Positions 26,984 through 36,293 of a DNA stretch of 64,000 nt are shown here, one piece after another (the stretch's first letter is position 1; every line of letters starts with the position of its first letter). Position numbers and translations under genes: made by a program. The stretch spans positions 62,001-126,000 of the forward strand of contig SCMT01000001.1 of assembly GCA_005502915.1 (NCBI GenBank), read 5' to 3'. The notes beneath the pieces were generated by a model. It ran no database searches. It was not told the origin of the DNA and worked only from the letters and a program-made list of their open reading frames with translations. The DNA comes from Lysobacteraceae bacterium 2PB. Lineage in GTDB: Bacteria > Pseudomonadota > Gammaproteobacteria > Xanthomonadales > Xanthomonadaceae.

Positions 26984-27361
26984 ATGGGACTGCTCGACGC
27001 ACTGCTCGGCCACGCCGGCGAAAAGAAGATCGACGACCTGCACGAGGAATTCGCGCCGCTGCTCGCGCCGGGCGAAACCCTGCAGCGCGCGTTCGCGCTG
27101 ATCCGCGACCTGATCGTCTTCACCGATCGCCGCCTGATCCTGGTCAACAAGCAGGGCGTGACCGCGAAGAAGACCGAATACCGCAGCATCCCCTACCGCG
27201 CGATCACCATGTTCTCGCTGGAAACCGCCGGGCATTTCGACCTGGAGTCGGAACTGCGCATCTGGCTGTCCGGCCAGCCGGCGCCGATCGAACTGCACCT
27301 GGGCCGAAACTCCGGCGCCCAGCAGATCGTGGCGCTGATGGCGCAGCACGCGCCGAAATAA
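26984..27361 (+). CDS. Bacterial PH-domain protein
   Basis: A 125-residue protein of the bacterial pleckstrin-homology type (bPH). The strands [20 protein letters not shown] and [18 protein letters not shown], and a final amphipathic helix, fit the small Vps62/YokE-like family of unknown function. There is no membrane segment or signal. GAGGACACGACCC precedes the ATG. It stands 31 bp after slt and is followed by an inverted-repeat array. Confidence 0.85.
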   Translation: MGLLDALLGHAGEKKIDDLHEEFAPLLAPGETLQRAFALIRDLIVFTDRRLILVNKQGVTAKKTEYRSIPYRAITMFSLETAGHFDLESELRIWLSGQPAPIELHLGRNSGAQQIVALMAQHAPK

Positions 27362-27373
27362 CCCAGATGCCCC

Positions 27374-27498
27374 TGTAGAGCGGAGCTTGCTCCGCTCACG
27401 CCTTTCCGGAGACCACCGAGCGGAGCCTGCTCCGCTGCTTTTCGCCGGGAACCTTCCCCCCCCCCCGAAACATCGAGCGGAGCAAGCTCCGCTCTACA
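27374..27498. repeat. Array of REP-like palindromes with a C11 tract
   Basis: A 23-bp unit, TGTAGAGCGGAGCTTGCTCC plus GCT at 27374-27396, recurs inverted at 27476-27498. A third palindromic core (GAGCGGAGCCTGCTCCGCT) is at 27418-27436. Each unit is itself a palindrome and the outer pair can close a large stem. A homopolymer of 11 C lies at 27456-27466. It fills the gap between the PH-domain gene and cca, up to eight bases before the cca start. Confidence 0.88.
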
Positions 27499-27506
27499 AT
27501 CGACGC

Positions 27507-28739
27507 ATGAAGACCTATCTCGTCGGCGGCGCGGTACGCGACGCCCTGCTGGGCCTGCCCTGCGGCGACCGCGACTACGTGGTCGTCGGGGAAACGCCCG
27601 AATCCATGCTCGCCGCCGGTTTCCAGACCGTCGGCAAGGATTTCCCCGTATTCCTGCACCCGGACACGGGCGAGGAATACGCACTCGCGCGCACCGAACG
27701 CAAATCCGCGCGCGGTCATCGTGGCTTCGTCGTCCATGCCTCGCCCGAGGTCACGCTGGAAGAAGACCTCGTCCGCCGCGACTTCACCATCAATGCCATC
27801 GCCCAGGCACCGGACGGCACGCTGGTCGATCCGTACCACGGCGCGCGCGACCTGCAGGACCGCGTGCTGCGCCACGTCGGCCCGGCCTTCGTCGAGGATC
27901 CCCTGCGCGTGTTGCGCGCGGCGCGGTTCATGGCCCGCTTCGCCGCGCTCGGCTTCAGCGTCGCGCCCGAGACGATGGCGCTGATGCGCGCGATGGCCAC
28001 CGACGGCGAGCTGGCCGAACTGACCTCCGAACGCGTGTGGAAGGAACTGTCCGGCGCGTTGCGCACGTCGCGCCCGTCCGCGTTCCTGCGCACGCTGCGC
28101 GACTGCGGCGCGCTGGCGGTGGTGCTGCCGGAAGTGGACGCGCTGTACGGCGTGCCGCAGCGCGCCGAGTACCACCCGGAAGTCGACACCGGCATCCACA
28201 TCGAGATGGTCTGCGACATGGCCGCGCGGATCGCGCCGGGCGACGACCTGATCGGCTTCGCCGCGCTCACCCACGACCTCGGCAAGGCGCTCACCCCGCC
28301 GGACGTGCTGCCCAAGCACATCCACCACGAGGAACGCGGCGTCGAACCGCTGCTCTCGTTGTGCGAACGCCTGCGCGTGCCGGTCGACCACCGCAACCTC
28401 GCCGTCGCGGTCTGCCGCGAGCACCTCAACGTGCATCGCCTCATGGAGCTGCGCAACATCAGCGTCCACGACCTGATCGCGCGCTGCGACGGCTTCCGCC
28501 AGCCGCAGCGCATCGCGCAGATCGCGCTGGCCTGCGAAGCCGACAAGCGCGGACGCGGCGGCATGGCCGACGCGGACTATCCGCAGGGCCCGGAACTGGT
28601 GCGCCTGCACGCCGCCGCGATGACCGTGCGCGGCGCCGACGTGATCCGCCCGGGCATGGACGGCCCCGCCGTCGGCGAAGCCCTGCGTCGCGCGCGCGGC
28701 GAAGCGATCGGTCGGGCGCGCAAGCCATCATCACCCTGA
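27507..28739 (+). CDS. cca: CCA tRNA nucleotidyltransferase with HD domain
   Basis: A 410-residue multifunctional CCA enzyme that builds or repairs the 3'-CCA of tRNAs from CTP and [16 protein letters not shown] and the catalytic DRDYVVV lie in the head, then [10 protein letters not shown] and the base-selecting neck. The HD-domain motif ALTHDLGKA, with HHEERG, carries the phosphohydrolase activities of class II gammaproteobacterial enzymes. The length matches E. coli Cca (412). The ATG is six bases after a TACAAT, so the message may be leaderless. Confidence 0.97.
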   Translation: MKTYLVGGAVRDALLGLPCGDRDYVVVGETPESMLAAGFQTVGKDFPVFLHPDTGEEYALARTERKSARGHRGFVVHASPEVTLEEDLVRRDFTINAIAQAPDGTLVDPYHGARDLQDRVLRHVGPAFVEDPLRVLRAARFMARFAALGFSVAPETMALMRAMATDGELAELTSERVWKELSGALRTSRPSAFLRTLRDCGALAVVLPEVDALYGVPQRAEYHPEVDTGIHIEMVCDMAARIAPGDDLIGFAALTHDLGKALTPPDVLPKHIHHEERGVEPLLSLCERLRVPVDHRNLAVAVCREHLNVHRLMELRNISVHDLIARCDGFRQPQRIAQIALACEADKRGRGGMADADYPQGPELVRLHAAAMTVRGADVIRPGMDGPAVGEALRRARGEAIGRARKPSSP

Positions 28740-28763
28740 ATTCCACTGAAAACGTCCTTACTC

Positions 28764-29555
28764 ATGCCTGCAAGACCGATTCTCGTGGCCGTTGCCACGA
28801 CACTGATCTCCATCGCCAGCGCACATGCCGCCAAACCCCGGATCCCGGATATCCCGCCCGACCTCCCTGTCGTCGTTTCAAGCCAGGAGCCATCGAAGAG
28901 CCTGAAGGGCGGCAGCTACGCCGTCCCCGACTCCCACTACGGCATCTTCAGTCACCAGAAAAGCAGCAATCTGCTTGGTGGATTGGGCCTCATCGGCGGC
29001 CTGGCCCATGGCGCGAAACTGCGCAGCGCGGCAAAAGCACAGAGCGGCGAACGCGTGCTGTTCGAGAACGACCTGTCGGCGATGCTGACAGAAGCCGATA
29101 CGTCCTTCATCCGCGATGAATCCAAGCCCGAAAATCGCATCGAGCTCACGCCGGCAGCGACCTATTTCTTCACGACGGATCGCGAATTCTCGATGACCTG
29201 CGTCATCGAAGCCACGATCTTCAAGCAAGGCCGCTCAGCAGATGATCTTCGCATCACCGTGAGCGCTTCACCGATCCTTTCGCTGTCTGATGAGGCGCTT
29301 GGCGGAAAAGTGCATGAACAACTGCAGAAATGCATGAAACGCAGCGCGGACATTCTCGCGATGCTGCGGCAGCATGGGACCGGGGGATTCCAGCGTGCAA
29401 CCATCAGCCCTCCCAACGGCAAGCCCATCAGCTGGTATATCTTCCGTCCTGCATTTCCACAGCGATTCATCACCGCCGATGGGAATCGCGTCAACGAATT
29501 CGGGGTGACCGGAGCCGCGCGCACCGAGAATATCCGCTTCGAGACGACAGACTGA
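28764..29555 (+). CDS. Exported protein of unknown function
   Basis: A 263-residue protein with a signal peptide (about 22 residues, ending SAHA). It has a Gly-rich hydrophobic patch (LLGGLGLIGGLAHG, near residue 75) and then a mixed domain with two Cys (SMTCVIEATIF and LQKCMKRS) that could pair. I recognise no family. Codon use is visibly less G+C-biased than in neighbouring genes (TTC/TTT, ATC/GAA mixtures), so it may be a recent acquisition. No Shine-Dalgarno sequence is obvious. The stop codon converges with a minus-strand gene 6 bp away. Confidence 0.72.
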   Translation: MPARPILVAVATTLISIASAHAAKPRIPDIPPDLPVVVSSQEPSKSLKGGSYAVPDSHYGIFSHQKSSNLLGGLGLIGGLAHGAKLRSAAKAQSGERVLFENDLSAMLTEADTSFIRDESKPENRIELTPAATYFFTTDREFSMTCVIEATIFKQGRSADDLRITVSASPILSLSDEALGGKVHEQLQKCMKRSADILAMLRQHGTGGFQRATISPPNGKPISWYIFRPAFPQRFITADGNRVNEFGVTGAARTENIRFETTD

Positions 29556-29561
29556 GGCCAA

Positions 29562-30293
29562 TCACTCCACCCGCACACCTTCCGCGCGCAGCGCGGCGAT
29601 CGCGGCATCCACGTTCGCCGGACGACCCAGTGCGATCCAGGCCTTGACCGGGTCCGGCTTGCACTTGCCGGCCAGGTAGGCGTCGATGCGACACGCGGAG
29701 GGCACGAGGATCGCGCGCGGGATATCGGTCGCCGAGGACAGGCTGCCCGAGACGAAACGGCGTCCCGCGCGCAGCGTGTACAGCGCCGCAGGCGCGCGGC
29801 CGATGTCGGCGAGGACCTGGGTCTCATCGATGCTCTGCCGGCCTTCGCCGACGCCGAACAACCGGTAGCTGTCCAGCCAGTTGCGGCTGCTCTTCGTCGC
29901 GAGCTTCGCCGACTTCGGCGCGACCAGCACGTGCAGCTCGAGCGTCTTCAGGGCCTGGTCGAAGGAAGCGAGCACCTGCACCCGCGACGACCGGCAATCG
30001 CCGGCGCCCCAGCGCGGGTCGAACTCGGCACCGGCGAGGATGCAGTAGAAGACCACCACGCCGTGGTCGCAGCCGTTCTCGATGCGATGGAAACGCTCGC
30101 CATCGGCGTTGGCGTCGGTCTGGTCGATGCGCAGGCAGGTGCGTGCGTCGGGGAGGTTTTCGCCGCGTGTCGCCGCGCGGCTGTCGAACAGGCTCAGGAT
30201 GCCGGCGAGGAGCAGGCAAGCCGCGACCAGCACGATGCGCCAGACCGCCCATGGCGTCCGGCGCGCAGGCGGGCGCGGACGCTCCTCGCTCAT
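29562..30293 (-). CDS. Inner-membrane anchored protein of unknown function
   Basis: A 243-residue protein with one N-terminal membrane helix (VWRIVLVAACLLLAGILSLF, residues ~17-36) after a Pro/Arg-rich cytoplasmic tail; the remainder should be periplasmic. Six Cys are spread through that part (ARTCLRI, ENGCDHG, FYCILAG, GDCRSS, SACRID, GKCKPD), suggesting disulfides. No domain is recognised. Its start overlaps the VanZ-like gene's stop (ATGA), so it is the last gene of a midA-vanZ-like-membrane protein operon. Confidence 0.75.
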   Translation of the reverse strand: MSEERPRPPARRTPWAVWRIVLVAACLLLAGILSLFDSRAATRGENLPDARTCLRIDQTDANADGERFHRIENGCDHGVVVFYCILAGAEFDPRWGAGDCRSSRVQVLASFDQALKTLELHVLVAPKSAKLATKSSRNWLDSYRLFGVGEGRQSIDETQVLADIGRAPAALYTLRAGRRFVSGSLSSATDIPRAILVPSACRIDAYLAGKCKPDPVKAWIALGRPANVDAAIAALRAEGVRVE

Positions 30294-30697
30294 GGCCGCG
30301 TGTCGAAGCGCAGCAGCGCGTCGCGGAGCGGCGTCAGCTGGATCGCAAGGCCGGCGATCACGCCGAGCGTGTTCGCCAGCGCGTCGGCGCGATCCATCAT
30401 CCGCGTCGTCGTCAGCGCGCCCTGGGCGTACTCCAGGCCGATGCCCATGAACACCAGGGCCAGGCCCACCACCACCAGCGAGCGCCAGCGCGGGTACAGC
30501 TGCACCGCACCGGCGGCGAGCAGTGCGTAGGCGAGGAAATGCTCGAACTTGTCGCTGTGCTCGGGCAGCTCGCCCAGGTCCGGCACCGGCGTCAGCGACA
30601 GCACCACCACCGCCGCCACCGCCGCGCACCAGAGCGCCGACCACAGCAGCGGCCGACGGAACGGTTTCAGCGAACGCCCGAAGCGATAGCCGGTCAC
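30290..30697 (-). CDS. VanZ-like membrane protein
   Basis: A 135-residue protein of the VanZ-like family, with three to four membrane helices. The hallmark DKFEHFLAYALLAAG and the later DRADALANTLGVIAG are both present. VanZ gives low-level teicoplanin resistance in enterococci, but most chromosomal relatives have no known function. It overlaps midA upstream and the membrane-anchored protein gene downstream by four bases each. Confidence 0.88.
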   Translation of the reverse strand: MTGYRFGRSLKPFRRPLLWSALWCAAVAAVVVLSLTPVPDLGELPEHSDKFEHFLAYALLAAGAVQLYPRWRSLVVVGLALVFMGIGLEYAQGALTTTRMMDRADALANTLGVIAGLAIQLTPLRDALLRFDTRP

Positions 30698-31878
30698 AGG
30701 CGGAAACTCAGGTCGCCGACCAGGAACGCGTGGGCCAGGCTGACATCGCGCGAGAAGCCGATGAGCTGGAAACGCTCGCCCATCTCGCCCGGCAGGGTCA
30801 GTTTCTTCGCTTGCTGGCGCAGCGCGTGGCGCGCGATGTCGTCGGCGCAGCGCGCTTCGTGGTCGGCCAGGCGCTGGTCCAGGCCGTTACCGAGCAGGAA
30901 GCTGGCCTGCGAGCAGTAGCCGTCGAAGTCGAAACCGGCGCCGGTGCCGGCCTCGGCCAGCGCGGTGAAGTCCACCGACACGGTGACGTCCTGCAGGCCG
31001 ACACGGGCGAACACGTCCTCGACCATGCGATGCCGATGGAAGGCGCGCAGGGTGCCGTCGACGCGGCGGGGATCGTAGTACTCGCGGCGCGGATAGCCGT
31101 AATCGGCGAACAGCATCGCCCCCGACTGCAGGCCGCCGATCACCGCCTGCACCCAGTACGGCAGCTGGGGCAGCAGTTCGGAACGATAGCCTTCGGGGAA
31201 GGCATGCTCGCACTGGCGCTCGACATGGCGCACGGCGGCCGAGAGCAGCGCATCGGCGGGACGGTCGATGCGCACGAAGCGCCCGCCCTCGCCGACCGCG
31301 ACGTGCTCCTCGTGGATCTCGCCGTCGATCACCGCGAAGCGCGAGGTCGGCAGCGCATCGATCACTTCGTTGGCGAACACCACGCCGTTCCAGGGCGTGT
31401 TGATGGGGGTCTGCAGCCATTCGACGCGCGCGAAGACCTCGCCCGGCAGCGACGCACGCAGGCGTTCGCGCTGGCGTTCGCGCAGGTCGGCGCTGGGTTC
31501 GAGGATGGCGTAGCGCGCCGGCATCGCGCCGGTGGCCATCAGGCGGGCGATCGCGGCTTCGGCGAACGCGCCCGTACCGCCGCCGATCTCCATGAACGTG
31601 GCGTCACCGCCGAGCGTGCGCAGCGGCGGCGACAGCGCATCGGCCACGCATTCGGCGAACAGCGGCCCCAGCTCGGGCGAGGTGACGAAATCGCCGCCGG
31701 GACCGAGCTTGGTCGCGCCGGCGCTGTAATACCCGAGTCCAGGCGCGTACAGCGCCAGCTCCATGAAGCGCCAGAACGGCAGTGCGCCGCCGTTGGCGGC
31801 GATCTGCTCCCGGATCAGGGCCGCGAGTCTGCCGCTGTGGGCCTGTGCGTCGGGATCGAGCTCGTCGTCGGGGTGCAT
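30694..31878 (-). CDS. MidA-family class I SAM-dependent methyltransferase
   Basis: A 394-residue protein of the MidA/NDUFAF7 family (formerly DUF185). In mitochondria NDUFAF7 methylates an arginine of complex I subunit NDUFS2; bacterial targets are not defined. The N-terminal GYYSAGATKLGPGGDFVTSPE and SAM-binding FMEIGGGTGAFAEA are typical, with ANEVIDALP in the conserved second region. The ATG at 31878 was chosen for the GGAG eight bases upstream rather than an in-frame GTG eight codons earlier. It leads the operon with the VanZ-like gene. Confidence 0.9.
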   Translation of the reverse strand: MHPDDELDPDAQAHSGRLAALIREQIAANGGALPFWRFMELALYAPGLGYYSAGATKLGPGGDFVTSPELGPLFAECVADALSPPLRTLGGDATFMEIGGGTGAFAEAAIARLMATGAMPARYAILEPSADLRERQRERLRASLPGEVFARVEWLQTPINTPWNGVVFANEVIDALPTSRFAVIDGEIHEEHVAVGEGGRFVRIDRPADALLSAAVRHVERQCEHAFPEGYRSELLPQLPYWVQAVIGGLQSGAMLFADYGYPRREYYDPRRVDGTLRAFHRHRMVEDVFARVGLQDVTVSVDFTALAEAGTGAGFDFDGYCSQASFLLGNGLDQRLADHEARCADDIARHALRQQAKKLTLPGEMGERFQLIGFSRDVSLAHAFLVGDLSFRL

Positions 31879-31942
31879 TCGGCCACTCCGTGGGGATGGC
31901 ACAGGATAACCCGCGAGGCCGCATCGCCGGGATCGCGCAGGC

Positions 31943-32107
31943 TCAGTCCCTGCGCGTCTGCGCGCCGGCCTGCTGGCGCATTTCCTCGCGGATCCGGCGC
32001 CGCGCGAACCACCACAGGTAGCCGCCGAGGAAGACGATGAAGCCCAGACCGCCCAGGGTCATCCAGCCGACGGGCTTGGCGAACAGTTCGGACACGATGG
32101 GGTGCAT
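31943..32107 (-). CDS. Small membrane protein (DUF3149-like)
   Basis: A 54-residue protein, MHPIVSELFAKPVGWMTLGG at the start, then one membrane helix (GLGFIVFLGGYLWWFA) and a basic, glutamine-rich tail. The layout matches the short DUF3149 family (FxNPVGxxSL...GGYxxW). GGAG lies seven bases upstream of the ATG. It precedes midA by 64 bp on the same strand. Function is unknown. Confidence 0.75.
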   Translation of the reverse strand: MHPIVSELFAKPVGWMTLGGLGFIVFLGGYLWWFARRRIREEMRQQAGAQTRRD

Positions 32108-32229
32108 GGCGCGGCTCCGCGATGATGAGTGAAGGATGGGGACGATGGATGCCGCCAGCCTGCGCCGGTCACGGGCGACCGTCGTTGACTATGGTCAAAT
32201 GGCGTCCGCACCGCATACCGGACCCCTGC

Positions 32230-32991
32230 ATGACCACGCCCGGCACCTCCGCTTCCGACGCCCGCCCCGTCGCCCTCGTCACCGGCGCCGCGCGCCGCCT
32301 CGGCGCCGCCATCGCCCGCCGCCTGCACGCCGCCGGCCACGACCTCGCCCTGCACTACCGCGACTCCGCCGCCGCCATGCAGGCGCTGGCCGCCGAACTG
32401 GAGGCGCTCCGGCCCGGCAGCGTGCTCGGCCTGCAGGCCGAACTGGCCGACGCCGACGCGCTGCCCGGCCTCGTCGACGCCGCCGTGTCCCGCTTCGGCC
32501 GGCTCGACGTGCTGGTCAACAACGCCTCGGCGTTCTCGCCCACGCCGCTGGGCACCATCACGGTCGCCGACTGGGACACCCAGTTCGCGACCAACGCCCG
32601 CGCGCCGCTGCTGCTCGCCCAGGCCGCCGCGCCGCACCTGCGTGCGACGCGCGGCGCCATCGTCAACCTGGTCGATCTCTACGCCGAGCGCCCGCTGCGC
32701 GACCACGCCGTGTACTGCATGAGCAAGGCGGCGCTGGTCGCCGGCACGCGCGCGCTGGCGCTGGAGCTGGCTCCGGACGTGCGGGTGAACGCGATCGCCC
32801 CGGGCGCGATCCTGTGGCCGGAGGAAGGCAAGCCGGAGGCGGCCAAGGCCGCGATGCTCGCGCGCACGCCGCTGGCGCGCGTCGGCAGCGAGCACGACAT
32901 CGCCGACGCCGTGCTCTGGCTGGTGCAGGGCGCCGGCTACACCACCGGCCACGTGCTGCCGGTGGACGGCGGGCGCCTGCTGCCGGGCTGA
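32230..32991 (+). CDS. Pteridine reductase-type short-chain dehydrogenase
   Basis: A 253-residue NADPH-dependent SDR. The cofactor motif TGAARRLG fits the TGx3RxG form that separates pteridine reductases (PTR1/FolM) from ordinary SDRs (TGx3GxG). VNNASAF, the catalytic YCMSK and the terminal GHVLPVDGGR follow. The likely reaction is reduction of dihydro- or oxidised pterins, possibly as an alternative dihydrofolate reductase. Nearby folK and folB on the opposite strand support a folate context. The ATG at 32230 is chosen by family length. Confidence 0.85.
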   Translation: MTTPGTSASDARPVALVTGAARRLGAAIARRLHAAGHDLALHYRDSAAAMQALAAELEALRPGSVLGLQAELADADALPGLVDAAVSRFGRLDVLVNNASAFSPTPLGTITVADWDTQFATNARAPLLLAQAAAPHLRATRGAIVNLVDLYAERPLRDHAVYCMSKAALVAGTRALALELAPDVRVNAIAPGAILWPEEGKPEAAKAAMLARTPLARVGSEHDIADAVLWLVQGAGYTTGHVLPVDGGRLLPG

Positions 32992-33018
32992 ACCCGGCGC
33001 GGAACACGCCGGCTTCGA

Positions 33019-33852
33019 TCAGCGCTTCGGCGAGAACGCCTGCTCCAGCGCCATGCCCTGGAAGGCCGCCGGGGTTTCGTGCGACACGGCGTAGCGATAC
33101 AGGGCGGCCGAATAGATGCCGCTCAGCGCGGCCTGGGTGACGCCCAGCACCAGCAGCGCGATCACCGCGACCACCGCCATCGTGATACCCGCGGCCGGCG
33201 CGGCCTGCCAGGCGAGGATCGAGAGCACGATGCCGGCCAGCATCACCAGCACGAAGATCAGTCCGAAGGCGGCGCCGATGCCGACATTGCCGATGGCGTT
33301 CTCGCCCCAGGTCTTCTTCAGCAGCGCGACGCTTTCCTTCAGCGCATCGATCGGACCGATCTCGCGGTTGACCAGCACCGGCACCACCAGGAACGTCGCC
33401 AGCGTCCACGCCGCGCCCAGGCCGCTGCCGATCAGGCGGACGATGATGTTGTTGTCGCGGTTCTTCAGCGACTGCAGGATCAGGCCGACGGTCGCGGCGA
33501 TGGCCGCGTAGCCCAGGATCGCCGGCAGGCGCGACCGGGCGATGCGCAGGCCGTCGGAGACGGTCGGGTCGCCGCCTTCGAGGCGGATCGTCGCCGCACC
33601 GACCAGCGCGCTGTTGAAGAAGATGATCACCGTGTACTGGCAGAAGTAGAAGGCGAAGCCGACGACCGCCGCGACCACGTTGAAGCCGCCGTCGAACAGC
33701 TTGAGCATGAACACCGGCAGCGCGAACGTCGCCAGCACCAGCAGCGTCGCCAGCGACGACAGGATCGGGAACAGCATCAGTTCCTTGTCGGAACGCAGCA
33801 CCGACGCGCTGGCCTTCACCAGATCCCAGCTGCGAGAGAATTTGTCGAACAT
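33019..33852 (-). CDS. Polytopic membrane protein (DUF6159-like)
   Basis: A 277-residue integral membrane protein with about six helices. It begins MFDKFSRSWDLVKASASVLRSDKELMLFPILS, split here as MFDKFSRSWDLVKAS and SDKELMLFPILS, a start typical of a family of bacterial proteins of unknown function. There are no catalytic motifs. GGAGG stands eight bases before the ATG. It is the distal gene of the tsaD-folB-folK strand group, 77 bp after folK. Confidence 0.83.
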   Translation of the reverse strand: MFDKFSRSWDLVKASASVLRSDKELMLFPILSSLATLLVLATFALPVFMLKLFDGGFNVVAAVVGFAFYFCQYTVIIFFNSALVGAATIRLEGGDPTVSDGLRIARSRLPAILGYAAIAATVGLILQSLKNRDNNIIVRLIGSGLGAAWTLATFLVVPVLVNREIGPIDALKESVALLKKTWGENAIGNVGIGAAFGLIFVLVMLAGIVLSILAWQAAPAAGITMAVVAVIALLVLGVTQAALSGIYSAALYRYAVSHETPAAFQGMALEQAFSPKR

Positions 33853-33928
33853 CGCCAGCGCCCTCCCCGGACGGCTTGTGGTCGGGGGCATCGTGCGCCT
33901 GCCGGCACGCGCCGGCAAGCGCAGGAAG

Positions 33929-34444
33929 TCACCCTGCGTCGGCCGGGCCCGGCGGCAGGCTGGGATCGAACACCGCCTCGCAGGCGACCTCGCGCTCCGC
34001 CGAGTCCGCCCAGAGCGCAGCGAGCGTGCGTCCGCTGCGCGGATCGACGAAGTCCGGCGCGATCTCCGCCAGCGGGCGCAGCACGAAGGCATGCCTGAGC
34101 TCGTCGCGCGGCAGTTCCAGATGTCCCGGCCCCGACAGCACCAGGTCGTCGAAGAACACGATGTCGATGTCCAGCGGCCGGTCGCCGAAACGCGGCCCGC
34201 TGCGGTCGCGCCCATGCGCATCCTCCAGCGCATGCAGCCAGTCGTTGAGCGCGAACGGATCCAGGTCGCTGTCGACCACCGCCGCCGCGTTGAGGAAATC
34301 CGGCCCGTCGAACCCGACCGCCGGGAAGCGGTAGACGATCGACATGGCCACGTCGCCGAAGCGTTCGCGCAACGCCGCGAACGCGGAACGAAGGTTGCGC
34401 TCGGCATCGATGTTGCTGCCGAGGCTCAGGTACGCCTTGCCCAT
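33929..34444 (-). CDS. folK: 2-amino-4-hydroxy-6-hydroxymethyldihydropteridine pyrophosphokinase
   Basis: A 171-residue HPPK that moves pyrophosphate from ATP to the hydroxymethyl pterin in folate synthesis. The start YLSLGSNIDAERNLRSA and the central RFGDRPLDIDIVFFDD (Asp pair binding two Mg) and LPRDELRHAFVLRPLAEIAPD are diagnostic. It follows folB by 13 bp on the same strand. Confidence 0.96.
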   Translation of the reverse strand: MGKAYLSLGSNIDAERNLRSAFAALRERFGDVAMSIVYRFPAVGFDGPDFLNAAAVVDSDLDPFALNDWLHALEDAHGRDRSGPRFGDRPLDIDIVFFDDLVLSGPGHLELPRDELRHAFVLRPLAEIAPDFVDPRSGRTLAALWADSAEREVACEAVFDPSLPPGPADAG

Positions 34445-34457
34445 GACCGATCGCGCC

Positions 34458-34814
34458 TCAGGGACGACTGCGTTCGATGATCACGCCCACCGCGCGCGCA
34501 CCGCGTACCGCGCCGGGCTTGCTCAGCTTCAGGCGCACGTGGGACACCGCGAATTCGGCCAGGATGATCTCCGCGCAGCGCTCGGCCAGCGTCTCGACCA
34601 GGCCGAACGAGGATTGCGAAACGTATTCGATCAGGCGCTTGCTCACCGCCTTGTAGTCGAGGGTGTCCACGATGTCGTCGCTCGCCGCCGGCCTGCGGTT
34701 GTCGAAGGCCATCTCGATGTCGAACCACAGCGGCTGGCGGATGCGGCGCTCCCAGTCGTAGATGCCGATCAGCGCCTCGATCTCGAGGGCTTCGATGAAG
34801 ACCTTGTCGGTCAT
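34458..34814 (-). CDS. folB: Dihydroneopterin aldolase
   Basis: A 118-residue aldolase that splits glycolaldehyde from dihydroneopterin in folate synthesis. The start DKVFIEALEIEALIGIYDWE contains the pterin-binding Glu; the conserved catalytic-Lys region reads RLKLSKPGAVRGA. Its ATG overlaps the stop codon of the 84-residue gene upstream by four bases. Confidence 0.96.
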   Translation of the reverse strand: MTDKVFIEALEIEALIGIYDWERRIRQPLWFDIEMAFDNRRPAASDDIVDTLDYKAVSKRLIEYVSQSSFGLVETLAERCAEIILAEFAVSHVRLKLSKPGAVRGARAVGVIIERSRP

Positions 34815-35065
34815 GCGATCTCTCCGGGGGCGTCGTCTTTTCGGATCAGGATGATATCCGGCCAGGTGTCCTTCCACACCGGGCATCTGTCCTGGAAATG
34901 CACATGGTCGTAGTTCGGACCGAGACGGCGCATGTCGTCCAGCGTGTCCTGCGCGAAATCGCGCAGCGCGACAAGGAAGGCTTCGTCGACCTCGATCACC
35001 ACGTCTTCCAGCTCGATGCCGCCGTCGACCTGTTCCTCGCCCTTGCGATGGCCGAACATCCTCAT
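34811..35065 (-). CDS. Small acidic protein of unknown function
   Basis: An 84-residue protein starting [16 protein letters not shown], with an acidic middle ([20 protein letters not shown]) and a Trp-containing C terminus ([18 protein letters not shown]). I recognise no domain. It overlaps tsaD upstream and folB downstream by four bases at each end, so it is translationally coupled in the tsaD-folB-folK group and unlikely to be spurious. GGGAG lies seven bases before the ATG. Confidence 0.75.
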   Translation of the reverse strand: MRMFGHRKGEEQVDGGIELEDVVIEVDEAFLVALRDFAQDTLDDMRRLGPNYDHVHFQDRCPVWKDTWPDIILIRKDDAPGEIA

Positions 35066-36105
35066 GCGACCGCTCCCGACCCGACTTCCGCCAGCGTCGC
35101 CATATCCCAGCGCGGCGTGACGAACACCGACGGCCCGGCACGCTCGCCGGCCTGCAGGCGCAATGCGCCGGCGAAGGCGATCATCGCGCCGTTGTCGGTG
35201 CACAGCTCCGGGCGCGGGAAGCAGACCCGGCCGCTGCGCTTCGCGGCCATCGCCCGGAGCTTCTCGCGCAGGCGGGTATTCGCGCCGACGCCGCCCGCAA
35301 CCACCAGCACCTTCGAGCCGGCGGCGTCGAGCGCGCGTTCGCACTTGATCGCCAGGGTGTCGACCACCGCGTCCTCGAAGCCGCGCGCGATGTCGGCGCG
35401 GGTCGTGTCGCTCTGGTCGGAATCGCGCCAGGCCAGCAGGACCTGGGTCTTCAGGCCGCTGAAGCTGAAATCCAGCCCGGGCCGGTCGGTCATCGGCCTC
35501 GGGAACTTGAACCGGCCCGGCGTCCCGGCCTGCGCCAGCGCCGCCAGCTGCGGGCCGCCCGGGTACGGCAGGCCCATCAGCTTGGCCGACTTGTCGAAAG
35601 CCTCGCCGGCGGCGTCGTCGAGGGTGTCGCCGAGCAGGCGGTAACGGCCGATGGCGTCCACCGCGACCAGCTGGCTGTGGCCGCCGGAGACCAGCAGGGC
35701 CACGAACGGCGGCTGGGGTGGGTCGTCCTCCATCAGCGGCGCCAGCAGATGGCCTTCCATGTGGTGCACGCCCACCGCAGGCAGATCCAGCGCCCAGGCC
35801 AGCGACCGCGCCACGCCCGCGCCGACCAGCAGCGCCCCGACCAGGCCCGGCCCAGCGGTGTAGGCCACCCCGTCGAGGTCCCGCACGCCCAGCCCGGCCT
35901 CGGCCAGGGTCTGGCGGACCAGCGGCAGCAGCTTGCGCACGTGGTCGCGGCTGGCCAGCTCCGGCACCACCCCCCCGTATTCGGCGTGCAGCGCGATCTG
36001 GCTGTAGACGGCATGCGCCCGCAGCCCCGCCGCCCCGGGCAGGGCGGTGTCGTAGACAGCGACGCCGGTTTCATCGCAGCTGGATTCGATGCCGAGGACT
36101 TTCAC
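35062..36105 (-). CDS. tsaD: tRNA N6-threonylcarbamoyladenosine synthase catalytic subunit
   Basis: A 347-residue TsaD, which with TsaB and TsaE transfers threonylcarbamoyl to A37 of tRNAs reading ANN codons. It starts [19 protein letters not shown]; the metal-binding [10 protein letters not shown] and ATP-site [12 protein letters not shown] are present, and the length fits the family. It is divergent from rpsU, the standard gammaproteobacterial arrangement. Confidence 0.98.
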   Translation of the reverse strand: MKVLGIESSCDETGVAVYDTALPGAAGLRAHAVYSQIALHAEYGGVVPELASRDHVRKLLPLVRQTLAEAGLGVRDLDGVAYTAGPGLVGALLVGAGVARSLAWALDLPAVGVHHMEGHLLAPLMEDDPPQPPFVALLVSGGHSQLVAVDAIGRYRLLGDTLDDAAGEAFDKSAKLMGLPYPGGPQLAALAQAGTPGRFKFPRPMTDRPGLDFSFSGLKTQVLLAWRDSDQSDTTRADIARGFEDAVVDTLAIKCERALDAAGSKVLVVAGGVGANTRLREKLRAMAAKRSGRVCFPRPELCTDNGAMIAFAGALRLQAGERAGPSVFVTPRWDMATLAEVGSGAVA

Positions 36106-36172
36106 GAAAGGAGGAATTCCGAAGCGGGGCCGCAGTTTACCGCGCCCGGGGCCGGGAACCGCCCCCGCGAAC

Positions 36173-36202
36173 TTGCGCCGGGGCCATGGTCGCCGCTATC
36201 AT
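36173..36202 (+). promoter_or_regulatory. rpsU promoter
   Basis: -35 TTGCGC (36173-36178) and -10 TATCAT (36197-36202) are separated by 18 bases, about 90 bp ahead of the rpsU start, between the divergent tsaD and rpsU genes. Confidence 0.6.
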
Positions 36203-36293
36203 GCGCGGCTCGCCCGGTCTGCCGGGCCCGGTCGTGTGCGATCCATTCGCATCAGCCCGGCCCTTCGGCCGGAATCCCAACTTCGAGACTCCT

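Noticed and set aside
31879..31902. Earlier GTG start for the MidA-family gene
   Set aside because: The ATG at 31878 has GGAG at eight bases; the GTG has no binding site.
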